A stretch of 64,000 bases of DNA. Source: Saccharicrinis aurantiacus. GTDB taxonomy: Bacteria; Bacteroidota; Bacteroidia; Bacteroidales; Marinilabiliaceae. Below are positions 19,256 through 27,705 of this stretch, in pieces. Within the stretch, counting starts at the first letter, position 1. Every line of letters begins with the position of its first letter. The stretch is from the NCBI RefSeq assembly GCF_001660705.2, contig NZ_LYBV02000020.1, forward strand, positions 124,001-188,000, given 5' to 3'. A program made the translations under genes and the position numbers. The notes below the pieces were generated by a model. It made no database searches, was not told the origin of the DNA, and saw only the letters and a list, made by a program, of their open reading frames with translations.

Positions 19256-19290
19256 AAATAAAAAACGCCCACGGTGGAAGCCCGCAGACG
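19256..19290 (-). terminator. Displaced original tRNA-Ala terminator
   Basis: On the minus strand, after the orphaned tRNA 3' end, a GC-rich hairpin (CGTCTGCGG pairing with CCGTGGGCG through some G-U pairs) is followed by a T run. It is a diverged homologue of the hairpin at 35893-35925, with several differences that keep pairing through G-U wobbles. This is what remains of the host terminator after integration. Confidence 0.65.
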
Positions 19291-19303
19291 CTTAGTTTTC
19301 AAC

Positions 19304-19351
<48 letters not shown>

Positions 19352-19461
19352 TCATATTGCTTTGTGGTATTTTGTGCTATTCTGCAATAGTACTTATTAC
19401 TAATACTTTACGTATTTGGTTGTTTGCGCAGATTTGCGATATTTATCTATTTTTTGTAATC

Positions 19462-19484
19462 TTGTATGCAAATAGTATGCAAAT
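19462..19484. repeat. Left 23-bp terminal repeat of the element (possible integrase arm site)
   Basis: The 23-bp word, made of two TATGCAAAT repeats with ATAGT-type spacing, occurs identically at 35866-35888. It lies just upstream of the integrase start. Paired arm-type sites near both att cores are typical of tyrosine recombinase elements. Confidence 0.7.
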
Positions 19485-19490
19485 TTTGAT

Positions 19491-20741
19491 ATGGCAAATG
19501 TAAATAGAGATTACCAAATATCCATTTATCTTGACACTCGTAGAGCAAAGAAAAATGGGAAATACCCTGTAAAGTTAAGGGTGTTTACTGCACATCCTCG
19601 TAAACAAAAACTGTATCCAACTAAATTTGAATTTACTGAAGATGAATTTGACCTTATTTGGAATGTGGATAAACCGAGAGGTGAAAAAAAAGATACAAAG
19701 TTGCTTTTAAAAGGATTAGAAACTACCACTTATAAATTGGCAGATTCAATGGATGAATTTACTTTTGAGGACTTCGAGTTATTAATATCCCCCAATAAGG
19801 TTCAGGAGAAACGCACTGTTAATGAATACTACAAGGCTGCAATTGATAATTATAAGCACAACAATAAACTAACCACTGCCACTGGCTATGAATATAGTTT
19901 AAAATCACTTATTCAATTCTCCAGTACAGACATTCTGCACTTCAAAACAATAACTGTGCAATGGTTAAAAGACTATCAATTCCATATGGAATCGTTAGGA
20001 CGAAGCCGAACATCTATTGGCATGTATCTGCGCAACCTTAAGGCCATCTTTAATAGTGCCATTTCAGGTGGAGTTGTAAAACAGGAGATTTATCCGTTTG
20101 GAAAAGGGAAATATCAAATACCAACTTCAAAAAAGGTAAAGACAGCTCTTTCGGAAGGAGAACTGAAAGTATTAATGCAGGGAAAGTCAAAAACAGGAGA
20201 GCAAGAAAAAGCTAAAGCGTTTTGGTTTTTCTCCTATGCATGTAATGGCATGAATGTTAAGGATATTGCTAATATTAAATACAAAGATTTTATTGACGAA
20301 GAAACTTTCTATTATTACCGAAATAAAATTAAAGACACTGATGTAGAACACAAACCAATTATAATTTACCTTAATCCTTTCACTAAGGAGGTCATTAAAA
20401 AATATGGCAATAAGAAAATTAACAACGAAACATACTTATTCCCAATATTATCCCAAGGCTTCAGTCAAGCGGAGACGGACAGGGCGGTTAATAATTTCAA
20501 CCGTTTTATTAGTCAACACATGAAAAAATATGCGCAAAGTCTTGAATTAGAAATTAAAATTAATAGTAAAATTGCCAGATACTCTTTTGCAACAAACCTC
20601 ATTAGGAAAGGTGCTGGAATGGAGCTTGCGCAAGAATCACTTGGACATACCGATATTAAAACGACAAAGGCATATTTTGCTGGTTTTGCCGATGACCAGA
20701 AAAGAGATATAGCTAATAAAATGATGGATTTTAATGACTGA
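19491..20741 (+). CDS. Tyrosine recombinase / integrase
   Basis: A 416-residue site-specific recombinase of the Bacteroidota type: N-terminal arm-DNA-binding domain (about 5-100), SAM-like core-binding domain (about 108-205), catalytic domain (about 215-410). Catalytic residues visible: Arg363 in KIARYSFAT, His386 in LGHTDI and the nucleophile Tyr395 in KAYF. The usual first catalytic Arg is missing: the spot reads SYACNGMNVKDIANIK, as in IntDOT-like enzymes. It lies 140 bp inside the left att repeat, and should integrate and excise this element at tRNA-Ala. It overlaps the next gene by 8 bp. Confidence 0.94.
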   Translation: MANVNRDYQISIYLDTRRAKKNGKYPVKLRVFTAHPRKQKLYPTKFEFTEDEFDLIWNVDKPRGEKKDTKLLLKGLETTTYKLADSMDEFTFEDFELLISPNKVQEKRTVNEYYKAAIDNYKHNNKLTTATGYEYSLKSLIQFSSTDILHFKTITVQWLKDYQFHMESLGRSRTSIGMYLRNLKAIFNSAISGGVVKQEIYPFGKGKYQIPTSKKVKTALSEGELKVLMQGKSKTGEQEKAKAFWFFSYACNGMNVKDIANIKYKDFIDEETFYYYRNKIKDTDVEHKPIIIYLNPFTKEVIKKYGNKKINNETYLFPILSQGFSQAETDRAVNNFNRFISQHMKKYAQSLELEIKINSKIARYSFATNLIRKGAGMELAQESLGHTDIKTTKAYFAGFADDQKRDIANKMMDFND

Positions 20742-21513
20742 TACAGAGACTAAAATAAAAAAGCTTGATGAAATAATTAATGAATTGAATGAAATATATC
20801 AGGGGTGGGTAGAAATCTTTCCTTTCGAACTAGATATGTTTAAACACTTAAAGGAAAAGTATAAAAACGACCTTCCTATCATAAAAAACAATGAAGTATT
20901 GTATTACAAAGATTTGAACGAGTTTCATATCAACTTTTATTCTCCCAAAACCTTTTTTAGGTATTTGTCACAGCTAACTATGTCAATTCTAGGAAGCATT
21001 AATACTTTATCATTATATGAGGATGGTAAAATCGATAACATTGAGAAATACAAGTTGGAGATTATACTTAACAATCGAAAAACTGAGATTAGAGCGCAGG
21101 TGAGCAGAACCAGATACCAAAAACATGAATACATCGATTATTTGTTAGAGTGGTTTGAGAAAGAAGAAATCTTTATTGATAAGATTGCTCCGTTTTTTAA
21201 ACAAACCAAAGAAGCTCATGAAATAAAAAAAATACCTACAAAATGGTACGCCTTATTACACATATTTAAAATCAATGCAGGTTTTGAAATAGCTTTCCCT
21301 TTAAATGAGAATGACCAGTTTGATTATAAATTCATAAAGCAATTCGCAGAAGACAAATACCCAGTTAAAAATGGACAGGGTTTCTATAGAGCATTTAAGG
21401 AGTTTTATGGTGTAAGTGAAAAAGTTATTAATAATTCATTTGGTTCTGATTATAAAGAAAAACTAATTGAATTGACAGAAGACAAGGATCTAATAAGATA
21501 CATTAAATCATAA
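20734..21513 (+). CDS. Hypothetical protein, element maintenance region (RteC-like C-terminus?)
   Basis: A 259-residue, probably cytoplasmic protein with no signal peptide or membrane segment and charged helices throughout. It overlaps the integrase gene by 8 bp, so the two are coupled. The C-terminal part (TKWYALLHIFKINAGF to FYRAFKEFYGV) is similar in layout to the C-terminal half of RteC-type regulators of Bacteroides elements, but I cannot confirm this by eye. A role in excision or its control is inferred only from position. Confidence 0.65.
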   Translation: MTDTETKIKKLDEIINELNEIYQGWVEIFPFELDMFKHLKEKYKNDLPIIKNNEVLYYKDLNEFHINFYSPKTFFRYLSQLTMSILGSINTLSLYEDGKIDNIEKYKLEIILNNRKTEIRAQVSRTRYQKHEYIDYLLEWFEKEEIFIDKIAPFFKQTKEAHEIKKIPTKWYALLHIFKINAGFEIAFPLNENDQFDYKFIKQFAEDKYPVKNGQGFYRAFKEFYGVSEKVINNSFGSDYKEKLIELTEDKDLIRYIKS

Positions 21514-21619
21514 AAGCTTAACTAGCTCATTATCTGCATGTAAAAAATCATGTATTTACACAGCACAATACACAGTGCAAACCAACCATAAGTTTGTTTC
21601 GAATTTTAAAAACAGACTT

Positions 21620-22021
21620 ATGGATAATTCCACTTTACAACAAAAAGAAACAAACGAAACCGTTAATCAAGCTACCAATGTTTTTATCAATAACATTGCT
21701 CAAGCTATTGCCAATCAAGTAGCGAACCAGCTTGCCAACCAAGTAACTCCATTATTAAACACTGAAAAGTGCGAACCTCAAGACAAGCTTTTAAATATTG
21801 ACGAAGCTTGCGAAGTACTCCATTTAGAAAAGCCAACTGTCTACTCAAAAGTCAGTCGGGGCGAATTGCCGCATACGAAGAAAGGTAAACGTCTTTATTT
21901 TTCACGAGAAGCACTTCTTGAATATATCCACTCAGGCAGGGTTAAGACAAATGATGAGTTGGCAGAAAGCGCACTGGACTATTTGAGTATCAGGAAGGGA
22001 GGTGCTTCGGATGGAAGATAA
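21620..22021 (+). CDS. HTH (excisionase-like) DNA-binding protein
   Basis: About 133 residues from the ATG at 21620; an upstream in-frame GTG at 21575 would add 15. The N-terminal part is a helix with repeated NQ-V-NQL heptads (VANQLANQV), likely a dimerising coil. The C-terminal half is a MerR/Xis-like winged helix, HTH_17 type: LLNIDEACEVLHLEKPTVY, then a KGKRLYFSREALLEYI stretch. Such proteins act as excisionases or regulators next to integrases of Bacteroidota elements. It overlaps the following gene. Confidence 0.8.
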   Translation: MDNSTLQQKETNETVNQATNVFINNIAQAIANQVANQLANQVTPLLNTEKCEPQDKLLNIDEACEVLHLEKPTVYSKVSRGELPHTKKGKRLYFSREALLEYIHSGRVKTNDELAESALDYLSIRKGGASDGR

Positions 22022-23057
22022 CAACTCAATATCCTTTGATGCTATAAAGAAAGATGCATTAAAACAATCACAGCTAGTTGAGGATGCAGAAGCAGTTCAG
22101 GGGTTATTTATTGTAAAATCTGCCAATAAGTGGATTGATGAAGCCAAGAACAGGCCAATACCTAAAATGCTTTTTTCTGAATTTTGGCACGAAAGTGAAT
22201 TGTGCATACTGTTTGCCGACACTAACTTAGGGAAAAGCATTTTAGCAGTTCAGATTGCCAATAGTATTTCAAAAGGCATACCTATTAGAGGTTTTAAACT
22301 GGAAGCTTTACAACAAAAAGTCTTATACTTTGATTTTGAGCTATCAGACAAGCAGTTTGAAGTAAGGTATTCGGATAATTATACAAACCATTATCGATTT
22401 AACGAACGCTTTCAGAGAGTGGAGATAAATACAGATGCGGAATTACCGGATAATATATCGTTTGAGAACTTTTTAAACGAATCACTGGAGAAAGCCATAT
22501 TAAAAATAGAGGCACGTATTTTAATCATTGACAATATTACTTTTTTGGGCAATGACAATGAAAAAGCAAAGGATGCCTTACCGCTTATGAAGCACTTAAA
22601 AGCTCTTAAGAAAAAATACGACCTATCCATTTTAGTTTTAGCGCATACACCCAAAAGAGATTCTTCGAAACCAATTACCGTTAATGACATCCAAGGAAGT
22701 AAAATGCTATCAAATTTTACCGATAGTAGCTTTGCCATTGGCTTAAGCCATAAGGACAAAAGCTTGCGCTACATAAAACAGATAAAACAGCGCAATTCTG
22801 AGCAAGTTTACGATGCAGAAAATATAATTGTCTGCGAAATAGATAAGCAAACGAATTTCCTTGAGTTTCACTTTGTTGATTTTGGTTCTGAAATAGAACA
22901 CCTTAAACAGGTTGATAAGTCAGAGAGAGCAGAGCTAGAACAAAACATATTTCAACTTAAAAAGGGAAACACAGGCTTAAGTAATCGGAAAATTGCGGAG
23001 CAACTTGGCACTAATGCTATGCAAGTTGGAAGAGTATTAAAAAGGCATAACCTGTAA
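22011..23057 (+). CDS. RepA-like AAA ATPase (RecA fold)
   Basis: About 348 residues. I prefer the ATG at 22011, which has GGAGG 12-16 bases upstream; an in-frame GTG lies at 22002. Walker A-like LFADTNLGKSILAVQ and Walker B RILIIDNITFL are present, with the QGSKML and FTDSSFAI motifs of hexameric DnaB/RepA-type helicases. The C-terminus is a small winged helix (NRKIAEQLGTNAMQVGRVLKRH). Such proteins act in replication or mobilisation of the excised element. The start overlaps the HTH gene by 11 bp. Confidence 0.82.
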   Translation: MEDNNSISFDAIKKDALKQSQLVEDAEAVQGLFIVKSANKWIDEAKNRPIPKMLFSEFWHESELCILFADTNLGKSILAVQIANSISKGIPIRGFKLEALQQKVLYFDFELSDKQFEVRYSDNYTNHYRFNERFQRVEINTDAELPDNISFENFLNESLEKAILKIEARILIIDNITFLGNDNEKAKDALPLMKHLKALKKKYDLSILVLAHTPKRDSSKPITVNDIQGSKMLSNFTDSSFAIGLSHKDKSLRYIKQIKQRNSEQVYDAENIIVCEIDKQTNFLEFHFVDFGSEIEHLKQVDKSERAELEQNIFQLKKGNTGLSNRKIAEQLGTNAMQVGRVLKRHNL

Positions 23058-23118
23058 CAAGTGTAACAGATGTAACAATGTTAAACCCGTTACACTTGTT
23101 ACACCACATCTTTCTATT

Positions 23119-24144
23119 ATGAACTTCGAAATAGAGAAATATAACCAATATAACCTTCCTGAAGGTAGAAGATACAGCACTTGTCCTTTATGTTCTGAAC
23201 ATCGTAAGAAAAGTAAGGAAAAATGCATGATGCTAGACTGGAAAACAGGACTAGGAACATGCCAGCACTGCGACGAAGTAATTCAGCTTCATACATATAA
23301 AAATAAAAGAACAGACTCTGAAAGTAACCGTTTAAAGCACAAGCGCTCTACCAAGAAAATTGAGAAAGCAATCTCATTCATAAGTCCTAAAACAGTCAAA
23401 GATTCAATGCAGTGTTATGACATAAATAATTTCGTAACATTTCTCAATAGGCTTTTCAGTCATGAAACGACCTTAACATTAATTGAAAGGTATTGCATAG
23501 GTACTTCAAAGAAATGGCCGGGAGCAACAGTGTTTTGGCTAAAAGACCTCGAAAACCGAGCAAGAACTGGCAAGGTCATGCTATATAATCCAACAACTGG
23601 TAAACGAGTCAAAGAAGAAAGAAAAAGCTATTTCACTTGGGTACATTCTGCGCTTAACCTTACAAACTTCAACTACAAACAGTGTCTTTTCGGAGAACAT
23701 TTGTTAAAATCTCATAAGAATAAACCAATTGCACTTGTTGAGAGTGAAAAGACTGCTATCATAGCAAGTGCCTACCTCCCTAAATTCACATGGTTAGCTA
23801 CCAGTGGAATGCAAAACTTTAGCGCAGAAAAGTGTAAAGTACTCAAAGGTAAAACCATTGTTCTTTACCCAGATTTAAATGCAGTTGAAGATTGGACTAT
23901 CAAAGCTGCCGAAATAGAGAAATCCATTAACGTAAAGTTTTTAGTATCTGACTTACTGCAAAAACATGCCAGTGAAGAAGAAATTACAAAAGGGTTAGAC
24001 CTTGCTGATTTTCTCGTTCGCCACAAGTGGCAAGAAGAAACAGAGCCAATATCAGAAGAGCAAAAACGATTAAGTGCTTTAACTGCTAAAAATCCTAACC
24101 TTTCTCTTCTCATCAAAAAATTAGATTTAGTAATAATCGATTAA
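23119..24144 (+). CDS. Toprim/DUF6371-type primase-like protein
   Basis: A 341-residue protein with a CHC2-like zinc ribbon at the N-terminus (CPLC at about 23-26, CQHC at about 53-56) and a Toprim-like region (IALVESEKTAIIASAY, then GKTIVLYPDLNAVEDW, the acidic metal site). This is the layout of primase-like DUF6371 proteins found beside RepA-like ATPases on Bacteroidota mobile elements. It probably primes or assists replication of the excised circle. A 61-bp gap after the ATPase has an inverted word pair (GTTACACTTGTTAC / GTAACAAGTGTAAC) that might be a binding site. Confidence 0.78.
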   Translation: MNFEIEKYNQYNLPEGRRYSTCPLCSEHRKKSKEKCMMLDWKTGLGTCQHCDEVIQLHTYKNKRTDSESNRLKHKRSTKKIEKAISFISPKTVKDSMQCYDINNFVTFLNRLFSHETTLTLIERYCIGTSKKWPGATVFWLKDLENRARTGKVMLYNPTTGKRVKEERKSYFTWVHSALNLTNFNYKQCLFGEHLLKSHKNKPIALVESEKTAIIASAYLPKFTWLATSGMQNFSAEKCKVLKGKTIVLYPDLNAVEDWTIKAAEIEKSINVKFLVSDLLQKHASEEEITKGLDLADFLVRHKWQEETEPISEEQKRLSALTAKNPNLSLLIKKLDLVIID

Positions 24145-24154
24145 ATATTTAAAC

Positions 24155-24871
24155 ATGAATAATAAAACATGCCTTAATTGCGGAGAATCATTCACTCCTA
24201 AACGTTCCGATGCAGTATGCTGTTCCGACAAGTGCCGTGCTGCATATAATTACAAGAAGAAACAGCGCAAAAACAACAAAATGGATTTGCACCAAATGGA
24301 TAATATTGCGCAACAACTGGAAAATGATGTTGTTATTGAAGGAGTATTAGACACACAGTATCTTATTGCAAAATGCAATGAATGTGAAACTAAGCTGGAA
24401 GCTATTAATGCCCAAATAGAACAGTTGGAAGCCGATAAAAGTAAGCTTTCTGCGCAAATATTAGTTATTGAAGGAGAACTTTTATCAATTGAAAGTGGTG
24501 ACAAAGCCAAATTGATGAAACTTATGAGCTTATCGGACTTAGTTCTTTATAACAATTATATTAATAGTGCATATTTGACAGAAAAGAAAAAAGGAAACGA
24601 ATTTGCTTATAACCGTTTAAAATCAGAGCTTGACATAGCGAATAAGTTTAATCCAACGCTACGAGTAGAGATTGATGATTACCGGAATCGAATTAAGGAT
24701 GTCATTCAAAAACACGACTTAGAAATTGCTAATAAACAACTTCTTATAACAACCTTTCAGAACCAAATTGAGGATATCTGCGCAAAAATTAAAGAGTTAC
24801 AAAATCAATTGCGCTTTTACGAAGCACGAGTATTAAAATATGAAGCCTTGTTATTATCCGTTTATTTATAA
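24155..24871 (+). CDS. Zinc-finger coiled-coil protein of unknown function
   Basis: 238 residues, 10 bp after the Toprim gene. The N-terminus is a small treble-clef-like finger (CLNCGESFTPKR, CCSDKCRAAYNYKKKQ), as in DNA- or RNA-binding accessory proteins. The rest is predicted coiled coil (EAINAQIEQLEADKSKL, and again IKELQNQLRFYEARVLKYEALL). It takes the place where mobilisation genes often lie in such elements, but I see no relaxase motif. The stop codon lies in the right arm of a perfect palindrome. Confidence 0.7.
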   Translation: MNNKTCLNCGESFTPKRSDAVCCSDKCRAAYNYKKKQRKNNKMDLHQMDNIAQQLENDVVIEGVLDTQYLIAKCNECETKLEAINAQIEQLEADKSKLSAQILVIEGELLSIESGDKAKLMKLMSLSDLVLYNNYINSAYLTEKKKGNEFAYNRLKSELDIANKFNPTLRVEIDDYRNRIKDVIQKHDLEIANKQLLITTFQNQIEDICAKIKELQNQLRFYEARVLKYEALLLSVYL

Positions 24872-24879
24872 ACGGATAA
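24854..24879. repeat. 12-bp perfect palindrome at the end of the replication module
   Basis: TTATCCGTTTAT / ATAAACGGATAA with only two bases between the arms. The right arm runs into GGATAATTTCAA. The same GGATAATTTCAA follows another palindrome at 25395-25410 (TATCAGTTAACTGATA). An AAAAGCGCATTTT word follows each (about 24990 and 25447). Possible origin, recombination or termination site; function not shown. Confidence 0.6.
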
Positions 24880-25105
24880 TTTCAACACTTATTTGTCGTT
24901 TACTCAATAGTCGAAAATGTGTATTATACTACTTAAATTATCCACAATGACACTATTGACATTCAGACTACCCTTTCAAAACATTAATGAAAAGCGCATT
25001 TTGTGTACTCAAAGGGAAATAAATGCGCAAGAACAGCATCTTCGAAAATCAAAATCATTTATCTGCAGGACTTTCTAATTTTACATCCCAAGCCACTCTT
25101 GCTAG

Positions 25106-25353
25106 TCATTGTTTAGTGCGGTTTAAAGTCGATAATACAAATTCATCCTTTGGCAATTCATCATATACCAAGGTCTTAAAATCTCCTTTATATAAAGGCT
25201 TTAGTTGTTTCCATGTTTCATCAAGTTTCTCAAATATCATAGAATCTTTTGGGTGATGCGTTAGCCATGCATTATTGTTTTTTTAAGGCTTGCTGCATCA
25301 TCATTAGTAACTTTCAGAAGCATTTCATTAAACTCAGGAGTATCTAGAAACAT
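25106..25353 (-). pseudogene. Frameshifted small gene of unknown function
   Basis: From the ATG at 25353 the frame reads MFLDTPEFNEMLLKVTNDD and continues to a run of seven A, after which it stops. Adding one A restores a coding-looking frame (AWLTHHPKDSMIFEKLDE, then KPLYKGDFKTLVYDELP), ending at a TGA at 25106-25108, for about 82 residues. The short plus-strand frame at 25023-25256 is antisense to this. The family is unknown to me. The frameshift may be real decay or a sequencing error in the homopolymer. Confidence 0.6.
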
Positions 25354-25488
25354 AAAATATTTATTTTACTCTATTGCAATAAGAATCAATGTTATTATCA
25401 GTTAACTGATAGCGGATAATTTCAAGGTCAGTGTACATTTATAATATAAACAAAAAGCGCATTTTTATTAGAAATGTTAGTGGATTTA

Positions 25489-27093
25489 TTAGTCTACTTG
25501 GACAGTATCTTTAAAATAAATTTGTAAATCTGTTCCTTTTTCTAACCCTAGTTTATTTCTAATTCTTCTTTTAGTTTTTCGTATACTATCAATATTTATA
25601 TTTCGAATTTGTGCTATTACATCATCAGAAATCCCCATTGTAAACATAACGGAATAGCGTATGTCATTGTCTGTTAGTTGGGTAAAATTCATTTTAAATA
25701 GCTTTATAGTATCACAGTATGCTTCATCAAAATGTCTATTAGCATCTATCATTTTAATATCATTAATATTCTTATAAAGCAATTTTTTTTCTCCAAGTCC
25801 AATTAATAAATTTTGTAGAGCAGTTTTACTCTCTACTTCCTTTATTAGTTTCAATTTATTTTTTGTTTTTAACCAAAAAGAGACAGTGATTATTATAATT
25901 AACAAAAGTGATGAAATGATCAATGTTATGCAATTATTTCGTTTAAGTTCATTGTTTTCAGTAATAAATAGCGATATATCTGAGGATATTTCTAATAGTC
26001 TAGATTGATATTCTTGTTCTTTTTTGTGAAATTTTTTGTAGTAATGGTGAGTTAAGGATAGATTTTTAAATGCATTTTTATAATTATGGGTTAAAGAATC
26101 AATTTTATATAAAAAGTTATATGAATAGTATTTGCTGTTTATTTGGTTTACACTATCACTTATAACAATAGATTTATTGAGGTATTTTTTTGCATTATTA
26201 TAATCTCTTTGTAAATAAAATATAGAGCCTTTAATTTGATATAAAGAAGGTATTAAAGATGTTCCTGAAAGTTGATTTGTGGATAGTAATATAGCTTTGT
26301 CTATATAGTATTGTGCAGTATCAAGTTTAGAACTGTTTTTATATTTAATGACTAAACTTTTATACACACTTGCAGCATTAGTATTTAAATTAACTGATTC
26401 GTATTTTTTAGCAATATCTACTAAACCAATATATTGATCATATTTCTCGGCACTAAAAATATGATCAATGTAATCTGCATAAAGTGAATATTCAATTAGA
26501 TTCATTGACTTAAGTAAAGTAGTGCCTTTTATTAATTGATCTCCTATGGTTTGTTTTAAATACATTCTACAGCGTACAATTCCCAAATACGCAAGTCCTA
26601 ATTCTCTTTTATTTCCAGGTAAATGTAGGTTTATAACTGTAATATAATTTGACTTGGCCTGTTCCCAATAACCAGTTTTTTCAGCTATCCAACCTAATAT
26701 TAATTGCGTTTTAGCCTGATACAAAATATTATTCTCCTTTGTGAAGAATATTGATGCTTTTTCTAGATAGAGCAAGGCTCTATCTATATCAGATTTCTTA
26801 TAATACAGAATGCTCTTAAGAAAATTAACTTTGGCAGTATTTGTTGGATCTTCAGTTTCCCTTTTTTGGTTAACGTATTCATTAAGCTTTATTTCTCCCT
26901 TTTCAGGATAGAAATAGAGGAGGTGCTCAATATGAGTTATTTCAGTGTCAAATTTCCCATTGCTATAGCCAGGGAAAGATATAAACGTTTGAATTATAAA
27001 CAACATAAGTATTCTTAGGTCGAACCATCTCGTTTTGCCTGTAGTTTTTTGTCTAATTTGAGTAAATAAGAGTTTAAAAAGTAATATCAACAT
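25489..27093 (-). CDS. TPR-repeat membrane regulator with LuxR-type HTH
   Basis: A 534-residue regulator. A start at 27006 (MLFIIQTFISFPGYSNG) would give a clean signal peptide and may be the true one. About residues 60-375 form tetratricopeptide repeats facing the periplasm. A transmembrane helix follows at about 385-405. A cytoplasmic coil leads to a LuxR-like HTH at about 470-525 (LTDNDIRYSVMFTMGISDDVIAQIRNINIDS split over two helices, then RKTKRRIRNKLG). This one-piece sensor-regulator type is common in Bacteroidota. It is divergent from the lanthipeptide operon and is its likely switch. Confidence 0.82.
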   Translation of the reverse strand: MLILLFKLLFTQIRQKTTGKTRWFDLRILMLFIIQTFISFPGYSNGKFDTEITHIEHLLYFYPEKGEIKLNEYVNQKRETEDPTNTAKVNFLKSILYYKKSDIDRALLYLEKASIFFTKENNILYQAKTQLILGWIAEKTGYWEQAKSNYITVINLHLPGNKRELGLAYLGIVRCRMYLKQTIGDQLIKGTTLLKSMNLIEYSLYADYIDHIFSAEKYDQYIGLVDIAKKYESVNLNTNAASVYKSLVIKYKNSSKLDTAQYYIDKAILLSTNQLSGTSLIPSLYQIKGSIFYLQRDYNNAKKYLNKSIVISDSVNQINSKYYSYNFLYKIDSLTHNYKNAFKNLSLTHHYYKKFHKKEQEYQSRLLEISSDISLFITENNELKRNNCITLIISSLLLIIIITVSFWLKTKNKLKLIKEVESKTALQNLLIGLGEKKLLYKNINDIKMIDANRHFDEAYCDTIKLFKMNFTQLTDNDIRYSVMFTMGISDDVIAQIRNINIDSIRKTKRRIRNKLGLEKGTDLQIYFKDTVQVD

Positions 27094-27353
27094 CCTGTTA
27101 TGATCATAATAGTTTCAAAATAGTCTATTAGGTTATAAATAATACTTCAAAGATATAATTAAATTATCAACAAACTAAGTATTTGTAACTAATTGTTATT
27201 TAATCAAATAGATAGCAAAGTCTTATGATTGTCCCTTTTTGTTGTAATTAATTATATGTCAATCAAATAGCATTTTTCCCGTAATTGTCCTTCGAAAATA
27301 TTTTTAAATCTTCTCTTATGTTTATTATTTCGCTGTAGACAAAAAATGAAACA
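27094..27353. promoter_or_regulatory. Divergent promoter region, regulator / lanthipeptide operon
   Basis: The 260-bp spacer is very A+T-rich. On the minus strand, TATCTTTG (27148-27155) matches the -7 consensus TAnnTTTG, giving a start site about 50 nt before the regulator gene. I could not place a convincing promoter for the rightward operon. No ORF. Confidence 0.5.
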
Positions 27354-27599
27354 ATGAATAATTTCAAGACAGCTGCCATATTAGTTTCTATTAGTATAGG
27401 ATTACTAAATATAAAATCAGCAAAAGGACTTTCACATACAAAAAATGAGTCCCAAGAAAATATAATAGTTGTGCCTATTATTATAGCAGATACAACAATA
27501 TTGCCAACAGATATCGATGAAGATGATCCAATAATATTACCAACAGATATTGATGAAGATGATCCAATAATATTACCAACAGATATTGATGATTATTAA
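27354..27599 (+). CDS. Small secreted protein with acidic 12-residue tandem repeats
   Basis: 81 residues. A signal peptide occupies about 1-25 (ILVSISIGLLNIKSAKG). The second half is three tandem units of IILPTDIDEDDP (36 bp each; the third ends as DIDDY), strongly acidic and with no Cys. It is the first gene of the lanthipeptide operon, 106 bp before the precursor. No family recognised. It could bind cations or the modified peptide, or act in immunity; all of this is inference. A multi-core RiPP precursor seems unlikely with the enzymes present. Confidence 0.75.
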   Translation: MNNFKTAAILVSISIGLLNIKSAKGLSHTKNESQENIIVVPIIIADTTILPTDIDEDDPIILPTDIDEDDPIILPTDIDDY

Positions 27600-27687
27600 T
27601 TATAACAGTTCAATATATTTTATAACGTATAAAATATCAGTCAATATTTATCAGATATAATTAGTATTAATTTTTTTAAAGTACTCG

Positions 27688-27697
27688 AAAGGAGGTG
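27688..27697 (+). promoter_or_regulatory. Strong Shine-Dalgarno for the lanthipeptide precursor
   Basis: AAAGGAGGTG lies 8-10 bases before the ATG at 27706. Such a full SD is rare in Bacteroidota genes, including nearly all others in this window. It fixes the start of the 29-codon gene and predicts high translation. Confidence 0.75.
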
Positions 27698-27705
27698 TGA
27701 AGATT

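Noticed and set aside
25023-25256. Plus-strand 77-codon open frame
   Set aside because: Antisense to the frameshifted small gene at 25106-25353, which reads far more like protein.
27354-27599. Acidic repeat protein as a graspetide-like multi-core precursor
   Set aside because: The repeats have Thr and Asp/Glu as in such peptides, but no ATP-grasp ligase is present and a signal peptide is.
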